Positions 52,463 to 61,534 of a DNA stretch of 64,000 bases are shown piece by piece (position 1 is the stretch's first letter; every line of letters starts with the position of its first letter). Origin of the DNA: Salininema proteolyticum (GTDB lineage Bacteria > Actinomycetota > Actinomycetes > Mycobacteriales > Micromonosporaceae); contig NZ_JBHUNX010000001.1 in NCBI RefSeq assembly GCF_042685645.1, positions 434,001 to 498,000 of the forward strand. The letters are read 5' to 3'. The position numbers and the translations under genes are program-made. The notes under the pieces are model-generated. The model was given only the letters and a program-made list of their open reading frames with translations. It ran no database searches and was not told where the DNA came from.

Positions 52463-53233
52463 TCAGCGTGCGCCTTTTCGGCCCGTTTCCCCCAGCAGGC
52501 CCGCCTGGACGTTGGCCATGATCGAAATGGCATGGGCCGCTTCGAAACCGGGAACGCCGACGTCGAGCAGCCGCTGCCGGAACGACGCGAGCGGGACGGG
52601 CTCGTAGGCGATCGCGCGCCCGAGCTTCTCACCGAGCCCGGCGGCCAGTTCTTCCCCGCCCACCGCCTCGGTGCCGGCCAACTCGACGACCTCGCCGACG
52701 TGAGCGGAGGGATCGAGCGCGACGTCGGCGGCGACGTCGGCCAGGTCCTCCCGCGGAATCGCCGCGACCCTTCCCCGTCCCAGGGGCAGGCTCAGCACGC
52801 CGTCCGCGACGTTGGCCTCAGCGAACGCGTCGAACAGCTCCGTGTAGAGGCCGTTGCGCAGGATCGTGAAGGGAATCCCCGACTCCCGGACGATCCTTTC
52901 CGTGTAGCGGTGGGCCAGAGCGATGCCGAGCCGTTCGCCCGCCCCCACGAGGCTGGTGTAGACGACGTGGCCGACCCCGGCGGACACGGCCGCCTCCACG
53001 ACATTGCGGTGCCGCTCCATGACGACGTCGTCCTCCGCGTAGCCCGCCGAGACGAACACGAGCGTGTCCACTCCGGCGAAGGCCGGAGTGAGCGTCGCGG
53101 GGCGGTCGAAGTCCACCCGGCGTGCGCCGTCGGACGGGTTTCGCGTGCCCGCGGCGGTCTCGACGCCGCGCTCGCCGAGCTTTCGTACGATAGCCGAACC
53201 GAGTGCGCCGGAGGCTCCGGTAACGAGAATCAT
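52463..53233 (-). CDS. NmrA/QOR2-like NAD(P)-binding oxidoreductase
   Basis: A 256-residue atypical short-chain dehydrogenase. The dinucleotide loop is MILVTGASGALGSAIVRKLG. Later landmarks are VDTLVFVSAG, HRNVVEAAVSAGVGHVVYTSLVG and FTILRNGLYTELF, the standard pattern of the NmrA/QOR2 group (NAD(P)H:quinone reductase-like). AAAGG lies about nine bases before the ATG. It is divergent from the HxlR regulator across 78 bases, the classic arrangement in which HxlR proteins control an adjacent oxidoreductase. Confidence 0.9.
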   Translation of the reverse strand: MILVTGASGALGSAIVRKLGERGVETAAGTRNPSDGARRVDFDRPATLTPAFAGVDTLVFVSAGYAEDDVVMERHRNVVEAAVSAGVGHVVYTSLVGAGERLGIALAHRYTERIVRESGIPFTILRNGLYTELFDAFAEANVADGVLSLPLGRGRVAAIPREDLADVAADVALDPSAHVGEVVELAGTEAVGGEELAAGLGEKLGRAIAYEPVPLASFRQRLLDVGVPGFEAAHAISIMANVQAGLLGETGRKGAR

Positions 53234-53311
53234 GGGGTCCGCCTTTCCGAGTCGGGATGATGCGGTCTCCATGGTGGGTTGGAAAAAGGCGGAGTGTAAG
53301 GAGGCACAGCG

Positions 53312-53722
53312 ATGTCGGTTGCGAACACGGAGGTAACCCTCCAGGGGGCCGAGGGCGGGCGAACCGGTCCCTGTGGCGAGGACGACTGCGGTATCCGAGA
53401 GATCCTGGACCGCATCGGCGACAAGTGGAGCGTCCTGGTGGTCATGGAGTTGTCGCACGGGCCTCGGGGATTTCGCGACCTGCAGCGCGCCGTCCCCGGA
53501 ATCTCGCAGCGGATGCTGACCCTCGTCACCAAGAACCTGCGGCGCGACGGGCTCGTCGAGCGCGAAGTCTTCGCCACGAACCCGCCCACGGTCGAGTACC
53601 GCCTGACAGGGCTGGGAGCGCGCCTGAGGGAACTGGTGGACCACATGGCCGACTGGTCGCGGGAGCACGTTCCCGGCATCGAGCGGGCCCGCGAAGAGTG
53701 GGACGCACGCCGAGACGGGTAG
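53312..53722 (+). CDS. HxlR-family winged-helix regulator
   Basis: A 136-residue HxlR regulator. The typical core DRIGDKWSVLVVMELSHGPRGFRDLQRAVPGISQRMLT runs from about residue 33, followed by LVTKNLRRDGLVERE and the wing PPTVEYRLTGLG. Cys21 and Cys26 lie just before the HTH, where several HxlR proteins carry a redox- or quinone-sensing Cys. AAGGAGG precedes the ATG. It probably represses the divergent NmrA-like gene. Confidence 0.92.
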   Translation: MSVANTEVTLQGAEGGRTGPCGEDDCGIREILDRIGDKWSVLVVMELSHGPRGFRDLQRAVPGISQRMLTLVTKNLRRDGLVEREVFATNPPTVEYRLTGLGARLRELVDHMADWSREHVPGIERAREEWDARRDG

Positions 53723-53759
53723 GAACGGTGCCAGGGGCCGCCGCGCTGCGGGGGAACGG

Positions 53760-53813
53760 CCGGACTTCCGGGAACGTCCGGTCTCTTGGGGAATGCCCGG
53801 TCTTTTGGGAATG
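53760..53813. repeat. three degenerate tandem units of 17-19 bp
   Basis: Units CCGGACTTCCGGGAACG, TCCGGTCTCTTGGGGAATG and CCCGGTCTTTTGGGAATG follow one another between the HxlR gene and the tRNA terminator. No coding role is apparent. Confidence 0.55.
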
Positions 53814-53814
53814 A

Positions 53815-53839
53815 GAAAGGCCCCGGTCTCCCGGAGCCT
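53815..53839 (-). terminator. terminator of the first tRNA-Lys gene
   Basis: On the minus strand GGCTCCGG and CCGGGGCC arms with a GAGA-type loop are followed by TTTC. Nearly the same element follows the second tRNA. Confidence 0.7.
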
Positions 53840-53847
53840 CTGTTCGG

Positions 53848-53920
<73 letters not shown>

Positions 53921-54201
53921 GTGCTGCGTTCTGGCTTTCGCCTTTGCAACGAGGAAAACTTTAGCACGGTTCGGCCCGCCCCTTGGGAGGTGAGGGGCGG
54001 GGGTATGACGTGCGCATCTTTTTCGGTCCGAAAGGCCTGGGAGAGAGGGGCGTGGAAAGGGGACGGGCGTGGAATCACAGGAGTGGCGGGAACGGCCGGC
54101 GCCGCGGTTCCGGGCCATGACCGGATCTCCTGACAGCGGCCGAGAACTCCCGGGTGGAAGGCGGATCGCGGGGGAGCGGCCGGGATCTCGGGTGAAATGA
54201 A
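53921..54201. other. spacer between the two tRNA-Lys genes
   Basis: It contains the promoter of tRNA copy 1 (TAAAGT at 53958-53963 on the minus strand) and the downstream side of copy 2. I see no coding frame with a ribosome site. Confidence 0.4.
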
Positions 54202-54227
54202 GAAAGGCCCCGGTTTCCCGGAGCCTC
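54202..54227 (-). terminator. terminator of the second tRNA-Lys gene
   Basis: Same hairpin design as the copy-1 terminator (GGCTCCGG / CCGGGGCC, then TTTC), with one loop base changed. Confidence 0.7.
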
Positions 54228-54234
54228 TGTTCGG

Positions 54235-54307
54235 TGCGCCGCCAGGGACTCGAACCCCGAACCCACTGATTAAGAGTCAGTTGCTCTACCACTTGAGCTA
54301 GCGGCGC
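54235..54307 (-). tRNA. tRNA-Lys(CTT), copy 2
   Basis: A 73-base cloverleaf nearly identical to copy 1. The anticodon arm is ACTGA-CTCTTAA-TCAGT, so the outermost pair has changed from G-C to A-U by two compensating substitutions. Anticodon CTT; CCA is not encoded. A TAGAGT -10 lies at 54352-54357. Confidence 0.96.
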
Positions 54308-54377
54308 GTGCCACGGTGTGAACATGTGCTGTTCATCCGCAACGAGATAAAACTCTAGCACGGCCCGCGGCTCCTCG

Positions 54378-54404
54378 TTGACAGGGGGTGTCCCAGGCTA
54401 AGCT
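54378..54404 (+). promoter_or_regulatory. obg promoter, leaderless
   Basis: Consensus TTGACA (54378-54383) and TAAGCT (54399-54404) are separated by 15 bases. The -10 ends six bases before the GTG start of obg, so transcription should begin at or next to the start codon. Confidence 0.6.
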
Positions 54405-54410
54405 TAGTCC

Positions 54411-55877
54411 GTGGCTAGTTTTATTGATCGGGTGAAGTTGCAGGTCAGCGCCGGAAACGGTGGTAATGGGTGTGTGTCCCTCCACCGGGAGAAGTTCCGT
54501 CCGCTGGGCGGACCCGACGGCGGTGACGGCGGGCACGGGGGCGACGTCATATTCTATGTCGACCCCAATGTGCACACGCTGCTCGACCTGCACTTCCAGA
54601 GGCACCTCAAAGCGGGTAACGGGAACCAGGGGCGCGGTGACAACCGCGACGGCGCCCGTGGCGAGACGCTGCGCGTGCCGGTCCCGAACGGCACCGTCGT
54701 GTTCGTCGACGGCGCCGAGTTCGCGGATATGACCGGCAAGGGCACCGAGGTGACGGTCGCCAAGGGCGGCCGGGGAGGGCGCGGCAACGCGCACCTGGTC
54801 AGCAAGCAGCGGCGGGCGCCGGGCTTCGCGGAGCTGGGCGAGCCGGGCGTGGACCACGAGGTCGTCATGGAGCTCAAGAGCGTCGCCGACGTCGGCCTCA
54901 TCGGCTACCCCTCGGCGGGCAAGTCGTCGCTCATCGCGGCCATGTCGGCCGCCCGCCCGAAGATCGCCGACTACCCGTTCACGACTCTGACGCCCAATCT
55001 CGGCGTCGTCGCGGCCGGCGAGACCACCTACACCATCGCCGACGTGCCGGGCCTGATCCCGGGCGCGGCGTCGGGCAAGGGCCTGGGGCTCGAGTTCCTC
55101 CGCCACATCGAGCGCTGCGCGGTCCTCGCGCACGTGGTCGACACGGCGAACCTGGAGTCGGACCGCAACCCGGCCGCGGACATCGCGGTCATCGAGAGGG
55201 AGCTGGAGGAGTACGGCGGCCTCGCGGAGAAGCCGCGCGTGATCGTCCTCAACAAGGTCGACATCCCCGACGGCAAGGACCTCGCCGAGATCATGCGGCC
55301 CGAGCTCGAGGAGTTCGGTTGGCCGATCTTCGAGGCCAGTGCGGTCAGCCGAGCGGGCCTCAAGGAGCTGAACTTCGCGTTCGCCAAGGAGGTCGAGGAG
55401 CACCGCGCCGCCCAGCCGGAGATCGAGGGGCCGCGTGTGGTCATCGCGCCGAAGGCCCTCGACTCGGACAAGTTCACCGTGCGGCGTCTCACCCCGGCCT
55501 TCGAGGGGGACGTGGAGTTCGAGGTCACCGGTGCCAAGCCGGAGCGGTGGCTGCGGACGACGAACTTCGACAACGAGGAGGCCATCGGCTACCTCGCCGA
55601 CCGCCTCGCCAAGCTGGGCGTGGAGCAGGCGCTGGTCAACGAGGGCGCCGAGCCGGGCTCGGTGGTCCGCATCGGCGACCGCGAGTTCGAGTGGGAGCCG
55701 ACCGACCCGGAGCTGATCGCCACGGTCAGCCCGCGCGGCACGGACCCCCGCTTCGAGCGCAGCGACCGCAAGTCCGCCGAGGAGCGGCGCGCCGAGCACG
55801 ACGCCCGCCGCGCCGACCGCCTGGAGCGCATCCGCCTGGAGAAGGAGGCGAAGGGCAAGTCCCGCCGCAACCGCTAG
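54411..55877 (+). CDS. obg: GTPase Obg
   Basis: A 488-residue ribosome-associated GTPase. The N-terminal Obg fold is Gly-rich (SAGNGGNGCVSLHREKF, GPDGGDGGHGGDV). The G domain has the P-loop GYPSAGKSS, the G2 region FTTLTPNLG, G3 ADVPG and G4 NKVD. A C-terminal OCT domain and a basic tail (EKEAKGKSRRNR) complete it. The start is GTG immediately after a leaderless-type promoter. In many actinobacteria obg follows rplU-rpmA and precedes proB. Here it stands between tRNA-Lys and an MFS gene, so that cluster has been broken up or moved. Confidence 0.96.
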   Translation: MASFIDRVKLQVSAGNGGNGCVSLHREKFRPLGGPDGGDGGHGGDVIFYVDPNVHTLLDLHFQRHLKAGNGNQGRGDNRDGARGETLRVPVPNGTVVFVDGAEFADMTGKGTEVTVAKGGRGGRGNAHLVSKQRRAPGFAELGEPGVDHEVVMELKSVADVGLIGYPSAGKSSLIAAMSAARPKIADYPFTTLTPNLGVVAAGETTYTIADVPGLIPGAASGKGLGLEFLRHIERCAVLAHVVDTANLESDRNPAADIAVIERELEEYGGLAEKPRVIVLNKVDIPDGKDLAEIMRPELEEFGWPIFEASAVSRAGLKELNFAFAKEVEEHRAAQPEIEGPRVVIAPKALDSDKFTVRRLTPAFEGDVEFEVTGAKPERWLRTTNFDNEEAIGYLADRLAKLGVEQALVNEGAEPGSVVRIGDREFEWEPTDPELIATVSPRGTDPRFERSDRKSAEERRAEHDARRADRLERIRLEKEAKGKSRRNR

Positions 55878-55898
55878 CGATCGTTTAACGGACATAAC

Positions 55899-55934
55899 GC
55901 GAGGCCGCCGGGGAACTCCCCGGCGGCCTCGCGT
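55899..55934 (+). terminator. terminator of obg
   Basis: Perfect CGCGAGGCCGCCGGGG arms with an AACT loop are followed by TCTTT, 22 bases after the stop. Confidence 0.85.
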
Positions 55935-55971
55935 CTTTGCTGATCAGGCCCACGGTGTGACTTAGAATAAA

Positions 55972-55990
55972 TACGAAACCGTATCGTTTT
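55972..55990. promoter_or_regulatory. candidate TetR operator upstream of the MFS gene
   Basis: Two overlapping inverted repeats: ATACG-AAAC-CGTAT (55972-55985) and AAAC-CGTATC-GTTT (55977-55990). They lie in an AT-rich promoter 20-40 bases before the exporter. A TetR regulator is encoded in the same operon, so autoregulation is likely. Confidence 0.6.
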
Positions 55991-56010
55991 GAAAATGGTA
56001 TGGTGAAGGC

Positions 56011-57624
56011 ATGTCATCTTCACCATCAGCAATGTCCGAGGAAACACCGGAGGCTCCCGCCGGTATTCCCGAGGACGAGGGACACCCGCGGCGCTGGTTC
56101 ATCCTCGCCGTCCTCGTCCTCTCCCTCATGGTCGTCGTGCTCGACAACACCGTGCTCAACGTCGCCATGAAGACCCTCGCCGACCCCGAGGCCGGTCTCG
56201 GAGCCACCCAGAGCGACCTGGCCTGGATGATCAACTCCTACACCCTGGTCTTCGCCGGCCTCCTCTTCGCCTTCGGCGTCATCGGCGACAAACTCGGGCG
56301 CAAGAGAATGCTCCTGATCGGCCTCGTCGTCTTCGGCGTCGCCTCGCTCCTGTCGGCCTACGCCGCCAGCCCCGCCCAGCTCATCTGGTACCGTGCCCTC
56401 CAAGGCGTGGGCGCCGCCGCGATGATGCCGGCCACCCTGGCGATCCTCCGCACCGTCTTCTCCAACAAGGAGTTCCCCAAGGCGCTCGGCATCTGGACCG
56501 CCGCCGTCGGCGCGGCCGGCGCCGTCGGTCCCATCCTCGCCGGCACCCTGCTCGACCACTTCTGGTGGGGCTCGATCTTCCTCATCAACGTGCCGGTCGT
56601 CGCCGTCGCCCTCGTCCTCATCGGCGTTATGGCCCCCGAGTCGAAGGGCCGCAACGTCAAGACCGACTTCGTCGGCATGGCGCTCTCGATCGCGGGACTG
56701 GTCGCCCTCACCTACGGCATCATCGAGGCCGGCGACTCGGGCGACTGGACCAGCCCCGAAGTCTGGGGCACCCTGGTCGTCGGCATCGGCGTCCTGGCCG
56801 CCTTCGTCCTCTGGGAGCTGCGCATCCCGCACGCCTCCCTCGACCCGCGGCTGTTCAAGAACAAGCGCTTCGCGGCCTCGTCCGGCATCATCTCGCTGGT
56901 CTTCTTCGCCTCGCTCGGCGTGTTCTTCTTCATGACGTTCTACGTCCAGATCGTCCGCGGCTACACGCCCCTGCAGGCCGGGCTTCTGTTCGTGCCGTTC
57001 GCGGGCATGATGCTCATCTTCGCCCCGCTGTCCAACACCCTGGTCAACCGCTTCGGCCCCAAGACCGTCGGACTGTTCGGCCTGACGCTGGTACTGACGT
57101 CCATGCTCATCGCCACTCAGCTGGAGCAGGAGACGTCCCTTGGCTTCGTCATCGCGCTGTTCGCCATCCAGGGCGTCGGGATGTCCAACCTCATGCCGCC
57201 GGCCATGAACACCCTCATGTCCTCGGTCTCCCGCGAGCACGCCGGAGTCGCCTCGGCCCTGGCCAACACGCTCCGCCAGGTCGGCGGCGCGCTCGGCGTC
57301 GCCGTGATGGGCACGATCATGGCGCAGAACTACCGCGCCGGGATCACCGACGCCGCGCCGCAGCTGCCCTCGGAGGCCGCCGAGTCGATCTCGTCGACCT
57401 ACGGGGCCGTCGAGACCGGAGCGATCCCGCCCGAACAGGCCGAAAGCCTCATGACGGCGGCCAACGCCACCTTCATGGACGCCCTCCACGTCACCGCTTG
57501 GGCCTCCGTCGGAGTGGTGGTCCTGGGCTTCGTCATCGTCGGCCTCTTCTTCCCGACGAAGGGCCAGGCCATGAGGCAGGCCGCTGACGCCGAGAGGAAA
57601 CCCGAACCCGCCATGGCCGAATGA
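56011..57624 (+). CDS. MFS drug-exporter-like protein, DHA2 (14-TM) family
   Basis: A 537-residue membrane transporter. After a short acidic N-tail there are about 14 transmembrane helices. DHA2 landmarks are VVVLDNTVLNVAMKTLA in TM1, WMINSYTLVFAGLLFAFG, GDKLGRKRMLLIG (motif A) and WTAAVGAAGAVGPILAG (antiporter motif C). Members export drugs or dyes with protons. ATG 56011 is used; GAAGG is very close upstream, so ATG 56032 (seven codons later) is possible. The TetR gene follows 30 bases after the stop. Confidence 0.93.
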   Translation: MSSSPSAMSEETPEAPAGIPEDEGHPRRWFILAVLVLSLMVVVLDNTVLNVAMKTLADPEAGLGATQSDLAWMINSYTLVFAGLLFAFGVIGDKLGRKRMLLIGLVVFGVASLLSAYAASPAQLIWYRALQGVGAAAMMPATLAILRTVFSNKEFPKALGIWTAAVGAAGAVGPILAGTLLDHFWWGSIFLINVPVVAVALVLIGVMAPESKGRNVKTDFVGMALSIAGLVALTYGIIEAGDSGDWTSPEVWGTLVVGIGVLAAFVLWELRIPHASLDPRLFKNKRFAASSGIISLVFFASLGVFFFMTFYVQIVRGYTPLQAGLLFVPFAGMMLIFAPLSNTLVNRFGPKTVGLFGLTLVLTSMLIATQLEQETSLGFVIALFAIQGVGMSNLMPPAMNTLMSSVSREHAGVASALANTLRQVGGALGVAVMGTIMAQNYRAGITDAAPQLPSEAAESISSTYGAVETGAIPPEQAESLMTAANATFMDALHVTAWASVGVVVLGFVIVGLFFPTKGQAMRQAADAERKPEPAMAE

Positions 57625-57654
57625 GACAATAGTCCGGTGAAGAGAGGTCGAGTG

Positions 57655-58257
57655 ATGGACAACGAGGAAAACTGCGCACCGTCGCAGGGCCGGCCGCGCA
57701 GTCGTGAGGCGAGCGTGTCGATCCTCACCTCCGCACTCGACCTCCTCGCCGAGCGCGGCAGCCTCAGCGCCGTCAGCATGGAGGCCATCGCCGAACGGGC
57801 CGGAGTTTCGAAGGCCACCGTCTACCGCCGCTGGTCCTCCAAGGAGGAGCTCGTCGCCGCCGCGATCGACAACGTCAAGGCCCCGGTGGTCGACGACCTG
57901 CCCCACCGCACCGTCCGCGAGGACCTCCTCATCACCGCCGCGGTCATGGGCAAGAACCACGGACCGCGCGAAGAGGCCGTCTTCCACATCGTCCACGCGG
58001 AGATGAAGGGCAACGAGGAGATGCGCCGGCACCACGACCGGTTCATGGAGGCCCGCCGCGCCATCGTCCGCGAGATCTTCACCCTCGGCAAGGAACGCGG
58101 CGAACTGCGCGAGGACGTCGACGTGAACCTGGCGGTGGCCATGTTCGTCTCCCCGATCATCAGCATCCGCGCCTACAAGGGCTTCCCCGAGCTCGACGAC
58201 GAGAACCTCCCGGTGAAGGTCATCGACACCCTCCTCGAGGGAATGCTCACCCGCTGA
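57655..58257 (+). CDS. TetR-family regulator of the MFS exporter
   Basis: A 200-residue TetR/AcrR-type repressor. The HTH is SMEAIAERAGVSKATVYRRWSSKEELVAAA, and the C-terminal ligand domain is of the TetR_C_16/C_11 type (VNLAVAMFVSPIISIRAYKG). ATG 57655 has GAGAGG seven bases upstream; a GTG at 57637 would add six residues. It is in one operon with the exporter and probably represses it through the palindrome at 55972-55990. The stop codon abuts the convergent kdpE stop with one base between and no terminator. Confidence 0.93.
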   Translation: MDNEENCAPSQGRPRSREASVSILTSALDLLAERGSLSAVSMEAIAERAGVSKATVYRRWSSKEELVAAAIDNVKAPVVDDLPHRTVREDLLITAAVMGKNHGPREEAVFHIVHAEMKGNEEMRRHHDRFMEARRAIVREIFTLGKERGELREDVDVNLAVAMFVSPIISIRAYKGFPELDDENLPVKVIDTLLEGMLTR

Positions 58258-58258
58258 C

Positions 58259-58942
58259 TCAGTCCGCCCGCAGGCGGTAGCCCATGCCCGGCTCGGTCAG
58301 CAGGTAACGGGGCATGGCCGGGTCGGCCTCCAGCTTCTTCCGCAACTGCGCCATGTACTGCCGCAGATAGTTCGTCTCCCGGCCGTAGCCCGGGCCCCAC
58401 ACCGCCCGCAGCAGATGCCGCTGCGGCACCAGCTTCCCGGGATGGGCCAGCAGCTCCCCCAGCAGCGCCCACTCCGTCGGCGTCAAGTGCACCGCCTCCC
58501 CGCCCCGGACGACCTCCTTGGCCGCCAAGTCGACCCGGCAGTCGCCCAGCACCACCGACTCGCCCCGCTCCGAGGGCTCCGAACCCGTGCGCCGCGACAG
58601 GGCCCGCACCCGGGCCAGCAGCTCCCCGATGTCGAAGGGCTTGGTCACGTAGTCGTCCGCCCCCGCGTCCAGCGAGGCGATCTTCTGCCGCGACTCGGTC
58701 CTCCCCGACAGCACCAGGATCGGCGCCTTCGACCAGCCCCGCAGCCCCTCGATGACCTCCACGCCCTCCATATCGGGCAGACCCAGGTCCAGGATCACCA
58801 GGTCCGGCGGGACCGCCGCCGCCGTCCTCAGCGCGGCCCGCCCCGAGTCGGCCAGCGCCACCTCGTAACCGTGCGCCGCCAGATTGATCCGCATCGCCCG
58901 CAGGATCTGCGGCTCGTCGTCCACCGCCAGGATCTTAACCAT
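58259..58942 (-). CDS. kdpE: response regulator KdpE
   Basis: A 227-residue OmpR-type response regulator. The receiver domain has the acidic pocket VDDE near residue 8, the phospho-Asp in LVILDLGLPD (near 51), the Thr/Ser in LVLSGR and the Lys in VTKPF. The C-terminal winged helix reads LTPTEWALLGELLAHPGKLV then RETNYLRQYMAQLRKKLE, which is KdpE-specific. Its ATG overlaps the kdpD stop by eight bases. It activates kdp under potassium limitation. Confidence 0.95.
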   Translation of the reverse strand: MVKILAVDDEPQILRAMRINLAAHGYEVALADSGRAALRTAAAVPPDLVILDLGLPDMEGVEVIEGLRGWSKAPILVLSGRTESRQKIASLDAGADDYVTKPFDIGELLARVRALSRRTGSEPSERGESVVLGDCRVDLAAKEVVRGGEAVHLTPTEWALLGELLAHPGKLVPQRHLLRAVWGPGYGRETNYLRQYMAQLRKKLEADPAMPRYLLTEPGMGYRLRAD

Positions 58943-61470
58943 CCGAGTCCCTCTCCTCTCTCGCCGCCGGCAACTCCACCACCATCGTCAGCCCGCCGCC
59001 CGGCGTCACCTCCGGAGCCACCGAACCGTCCATCGCCTCCGCCAGACCCCGCGCCAAGGCGAGACCGAGCCCCACTCCCGAGGCGTTGTCCCTGTCGCCC
59101 AGCCGTTGGAACGGGGTGAACATGGTGTCGTGATCGGCGGGATCCACTCCCGGCCCGTGATCGATCACCCTCAGCTGCACCGCATCGCCCAGGGAACTCG
59201 CCGTGATCTGCGGCGGTCGCCCGTCGGGGGAGTGGCGCAGCGCGTTCCCCACCAGGTTGGCCACGATCCGCGAGGCCAGGCCGACATCGGCCAGCACCTC
59301 GGGCAAGTCCGCCGGAACCCGTATATCCCCCAGCGGGGAGTCGAAGTCCCGCAGCGCGTGGGCGACTATGTCCTCCCAGCCGACCGCCACCGGGATCACC
59401 CCCAGTGTTCCCGCCTGGAGGCGGCTCATGTCCAGGAGGTTGTCGACCAGCGCCGTCAATCGCGTCAATGACAGGTCAGCGGCGTCCAACAGCTCGGCCC
59501 GGTCCTCCTCGCTGAACCCCGCGCTCCCGTCCTGCAGGCTGTTGACCGCCATGCGCGCCGAGGCCAGGGGAGTACGCAGATCGTGCGAGACCGCCGCCAG
59601 CAGCGCCGTCCGCATCCTGTCGGTGTCGGCCAAGGCGCGCGAGCGCTCCGCCTGTTCGGCCAGCCGCGACTCCTTCAGAGCCGCCGCCGCGTGGATCGCG
59701 AAGGCCTGCACCATCCTCCGCTCGGCAGCGTGCAGGGTGCGCCCCCCGCACCGCCAAGGTGAGGTCGCCGTCGATGAGGATGTCGTTGTCCGCCTCCCCG
59801 GGAGTGGCGCAGGCGGGACCGGCCGATCCGACGACCTGCCACGTGCGCTCCTCGTGGCGCTCGCGCGGTCCGCTCGACGGCCCCCGGCGCTCCAGAAGGG
59901 ACACCGAATCCAGGCCGAACGTCTCCTGGAGCAGGCTCAGCACCGCCGGAAGCCTGCCGTCCGAGCGCAGCACGTTCGTCGCCAAAGCCGCCAGCGTCTG
60001 GGCCTCGGCCCCAGCACGCGCCGCCGCCCGGGCCCGCCGCGCGGAGATGTTGACGACCGTCGCCCCGCCCAGCGCCAGGAGCACGAACACCACCAGCGTG
60101 AGGACCTGGTCCCGGCTGGTCATGAAGAAGGTGTTGAGGGGGTCGGTGAAGAAGAAGTTCAGCCAGGCGAAACCCGTCAACGCCCCCAGCAGCGCCGGCC
60201 ACATGCCCCCGGCGAGCGTCACGGCCATGACCGCCGACAGCACGATGAGCATGACATTGGTCAGCGGGATCGTCTCGCGCAACGGCACGAGCGCCATGAT
60301 GAGCAGGGGAATCCCGACCAGGGCGAGGCCGAGACCGGCGAGCCGCCGCCGCTGCCCCGGAACGCCCCGCCGCGAAGGGGCCTTCACCCGGCGGACGTTC
60401 TCGTGCGTGACGAGGTGGACGTCGATCGAACCCGACATCGCGGTGACCGCGTTGCCGATCCCCCGCGAGAACAGCTGCGCGAAATGCCCGCGCCGGCTCG
60501 CGCCGAGCACCAGCTGCGTCGCGTTGACGCCGCGCGCGAAGTCGAGCAGCGCCTCCGGCGTCGACTCCCCGACGACCTGGTGGAAGGAACCCCCGTAGTT
60601 CTCGACGAGGCCGCGCTGGCGAGCCAGGTCCCTCGCGACCTTCGCCGTCGACAGCCCGTCCCCGGCCGCGACGTACACCGCCTTGAGGTCGGCGCCGTTG
60701 CGAGCGGCGATCCGCGCCGCGCGGCGGATGAGGGTCTCCCCCTCCGAACCGCCCGACAGGGCCACGACCACGCGCTCCTTGGACTCCCAGGTCGCGGTGA
60801 TCTCCTTCTCGCTGCGATACCGCTCCAGCTGGGACTCGACCTTGTCGGCCAGCCACAGCAGGGCGATCTCGCGCAGCGCGGTGAGGTTCCCGACGCGGAA
60901 GTAGTTGGACAGGGCCGCGTCGATCTTCTCCGGCGGGTAGACGTTCCCGTGCTGCATGCGCTTGCGCAGCGCCTCGGGGGTTATGTCGGCCAACTCGATC
61001 TGGTCGGCCCGCCGCACCACCTCGTCGGGGACGGTCTCCCTCTGCTGCACGCCGGTGATCGCCGCGACCACGTCGTTGAGCGAGTCCAGATGCTGGATGT
61101 TCACCGTCGAGACGACGTCGATCCCCTCGTCGAGGAGCACGTCGATGTCCTGCCAGCGCTTCTCATGGGCCGACCCGGGGACGTTCGAGTGGGCCAGCTC
61201 GTCGACGAGCAGGACCTCCGGGCGCCGCCGCAGCGCGCCCTCCAGGTCGAACTCCTCGAAGTCGCCGCCCCGGTAGGAGACTGGCTTCCGTGGCAGGACC
61301 GGCAGGTCGCCGACCATCCGGGCCGTCTCGCCGCGCCCGTGGGTCTCGACGAACCCCACCACCACGTCGGCCCCGCGCTCGCGGCGCCGCGCGGCCTCGG
61401 CCAACGCCGCGTACGTCTTGCCCACCCCGGGCGCGGCCCCGAGGTAGATGCGGAACTCCCCGCGTGCCAT
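58935..61470 (-). pseudogene. kdpD: sensor kinase KdpD, interrupted by a +1 frameshift
   Basis: Two frames together encode a full-length KdpD of about 844 residues. The first (ATG 61470, AGGAAGG six bases upstream) gives the KdpD domain with Walker A GAAPGVGKTY and LLVDELAHSN, a Usp domain (VVALSGGSEGETLIRRAAR), four transmembrane helices, and a GAF-like region up to DLTLAVRG. The second (from about 59740) gives RRMVQAFAIHAAAALK, the His box AAVSHDLRTPLASARMA, and the ATPase motifs NLVGNALRHSP, DHGPGVDP and GVGLGLALARGL. The break is a run of six C (six G in the coding sense) at 59742-59747. Five would join the frames as AVRGRTLHAAERRMV. It may be a sequence error or a real loss of sensing. 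Confidence 0.92.
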
Positions 61471-61484
61471 AACAGCCTTCCTGA

Positions 61485-61526
61485 GAAAAGCCGGGAGGGC
61501 CGGCGCGAAACGCCCGCCCTCCCGGC
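61485..61526 (-). terminator. intrinsic terminator between kdpC and kdpD
   Basis: On the minus strand eleven-base perfect arms GCCGGGAGGGC / GCCCTCCCGGC are followed immediately by TTTTC, just 15 bases before the kdpD start. It should separate or attenuate kdpDE expression from the structural kdp genes. Confidence 0.8.
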
Positions 61527-61534
61527 ACCCCGGA

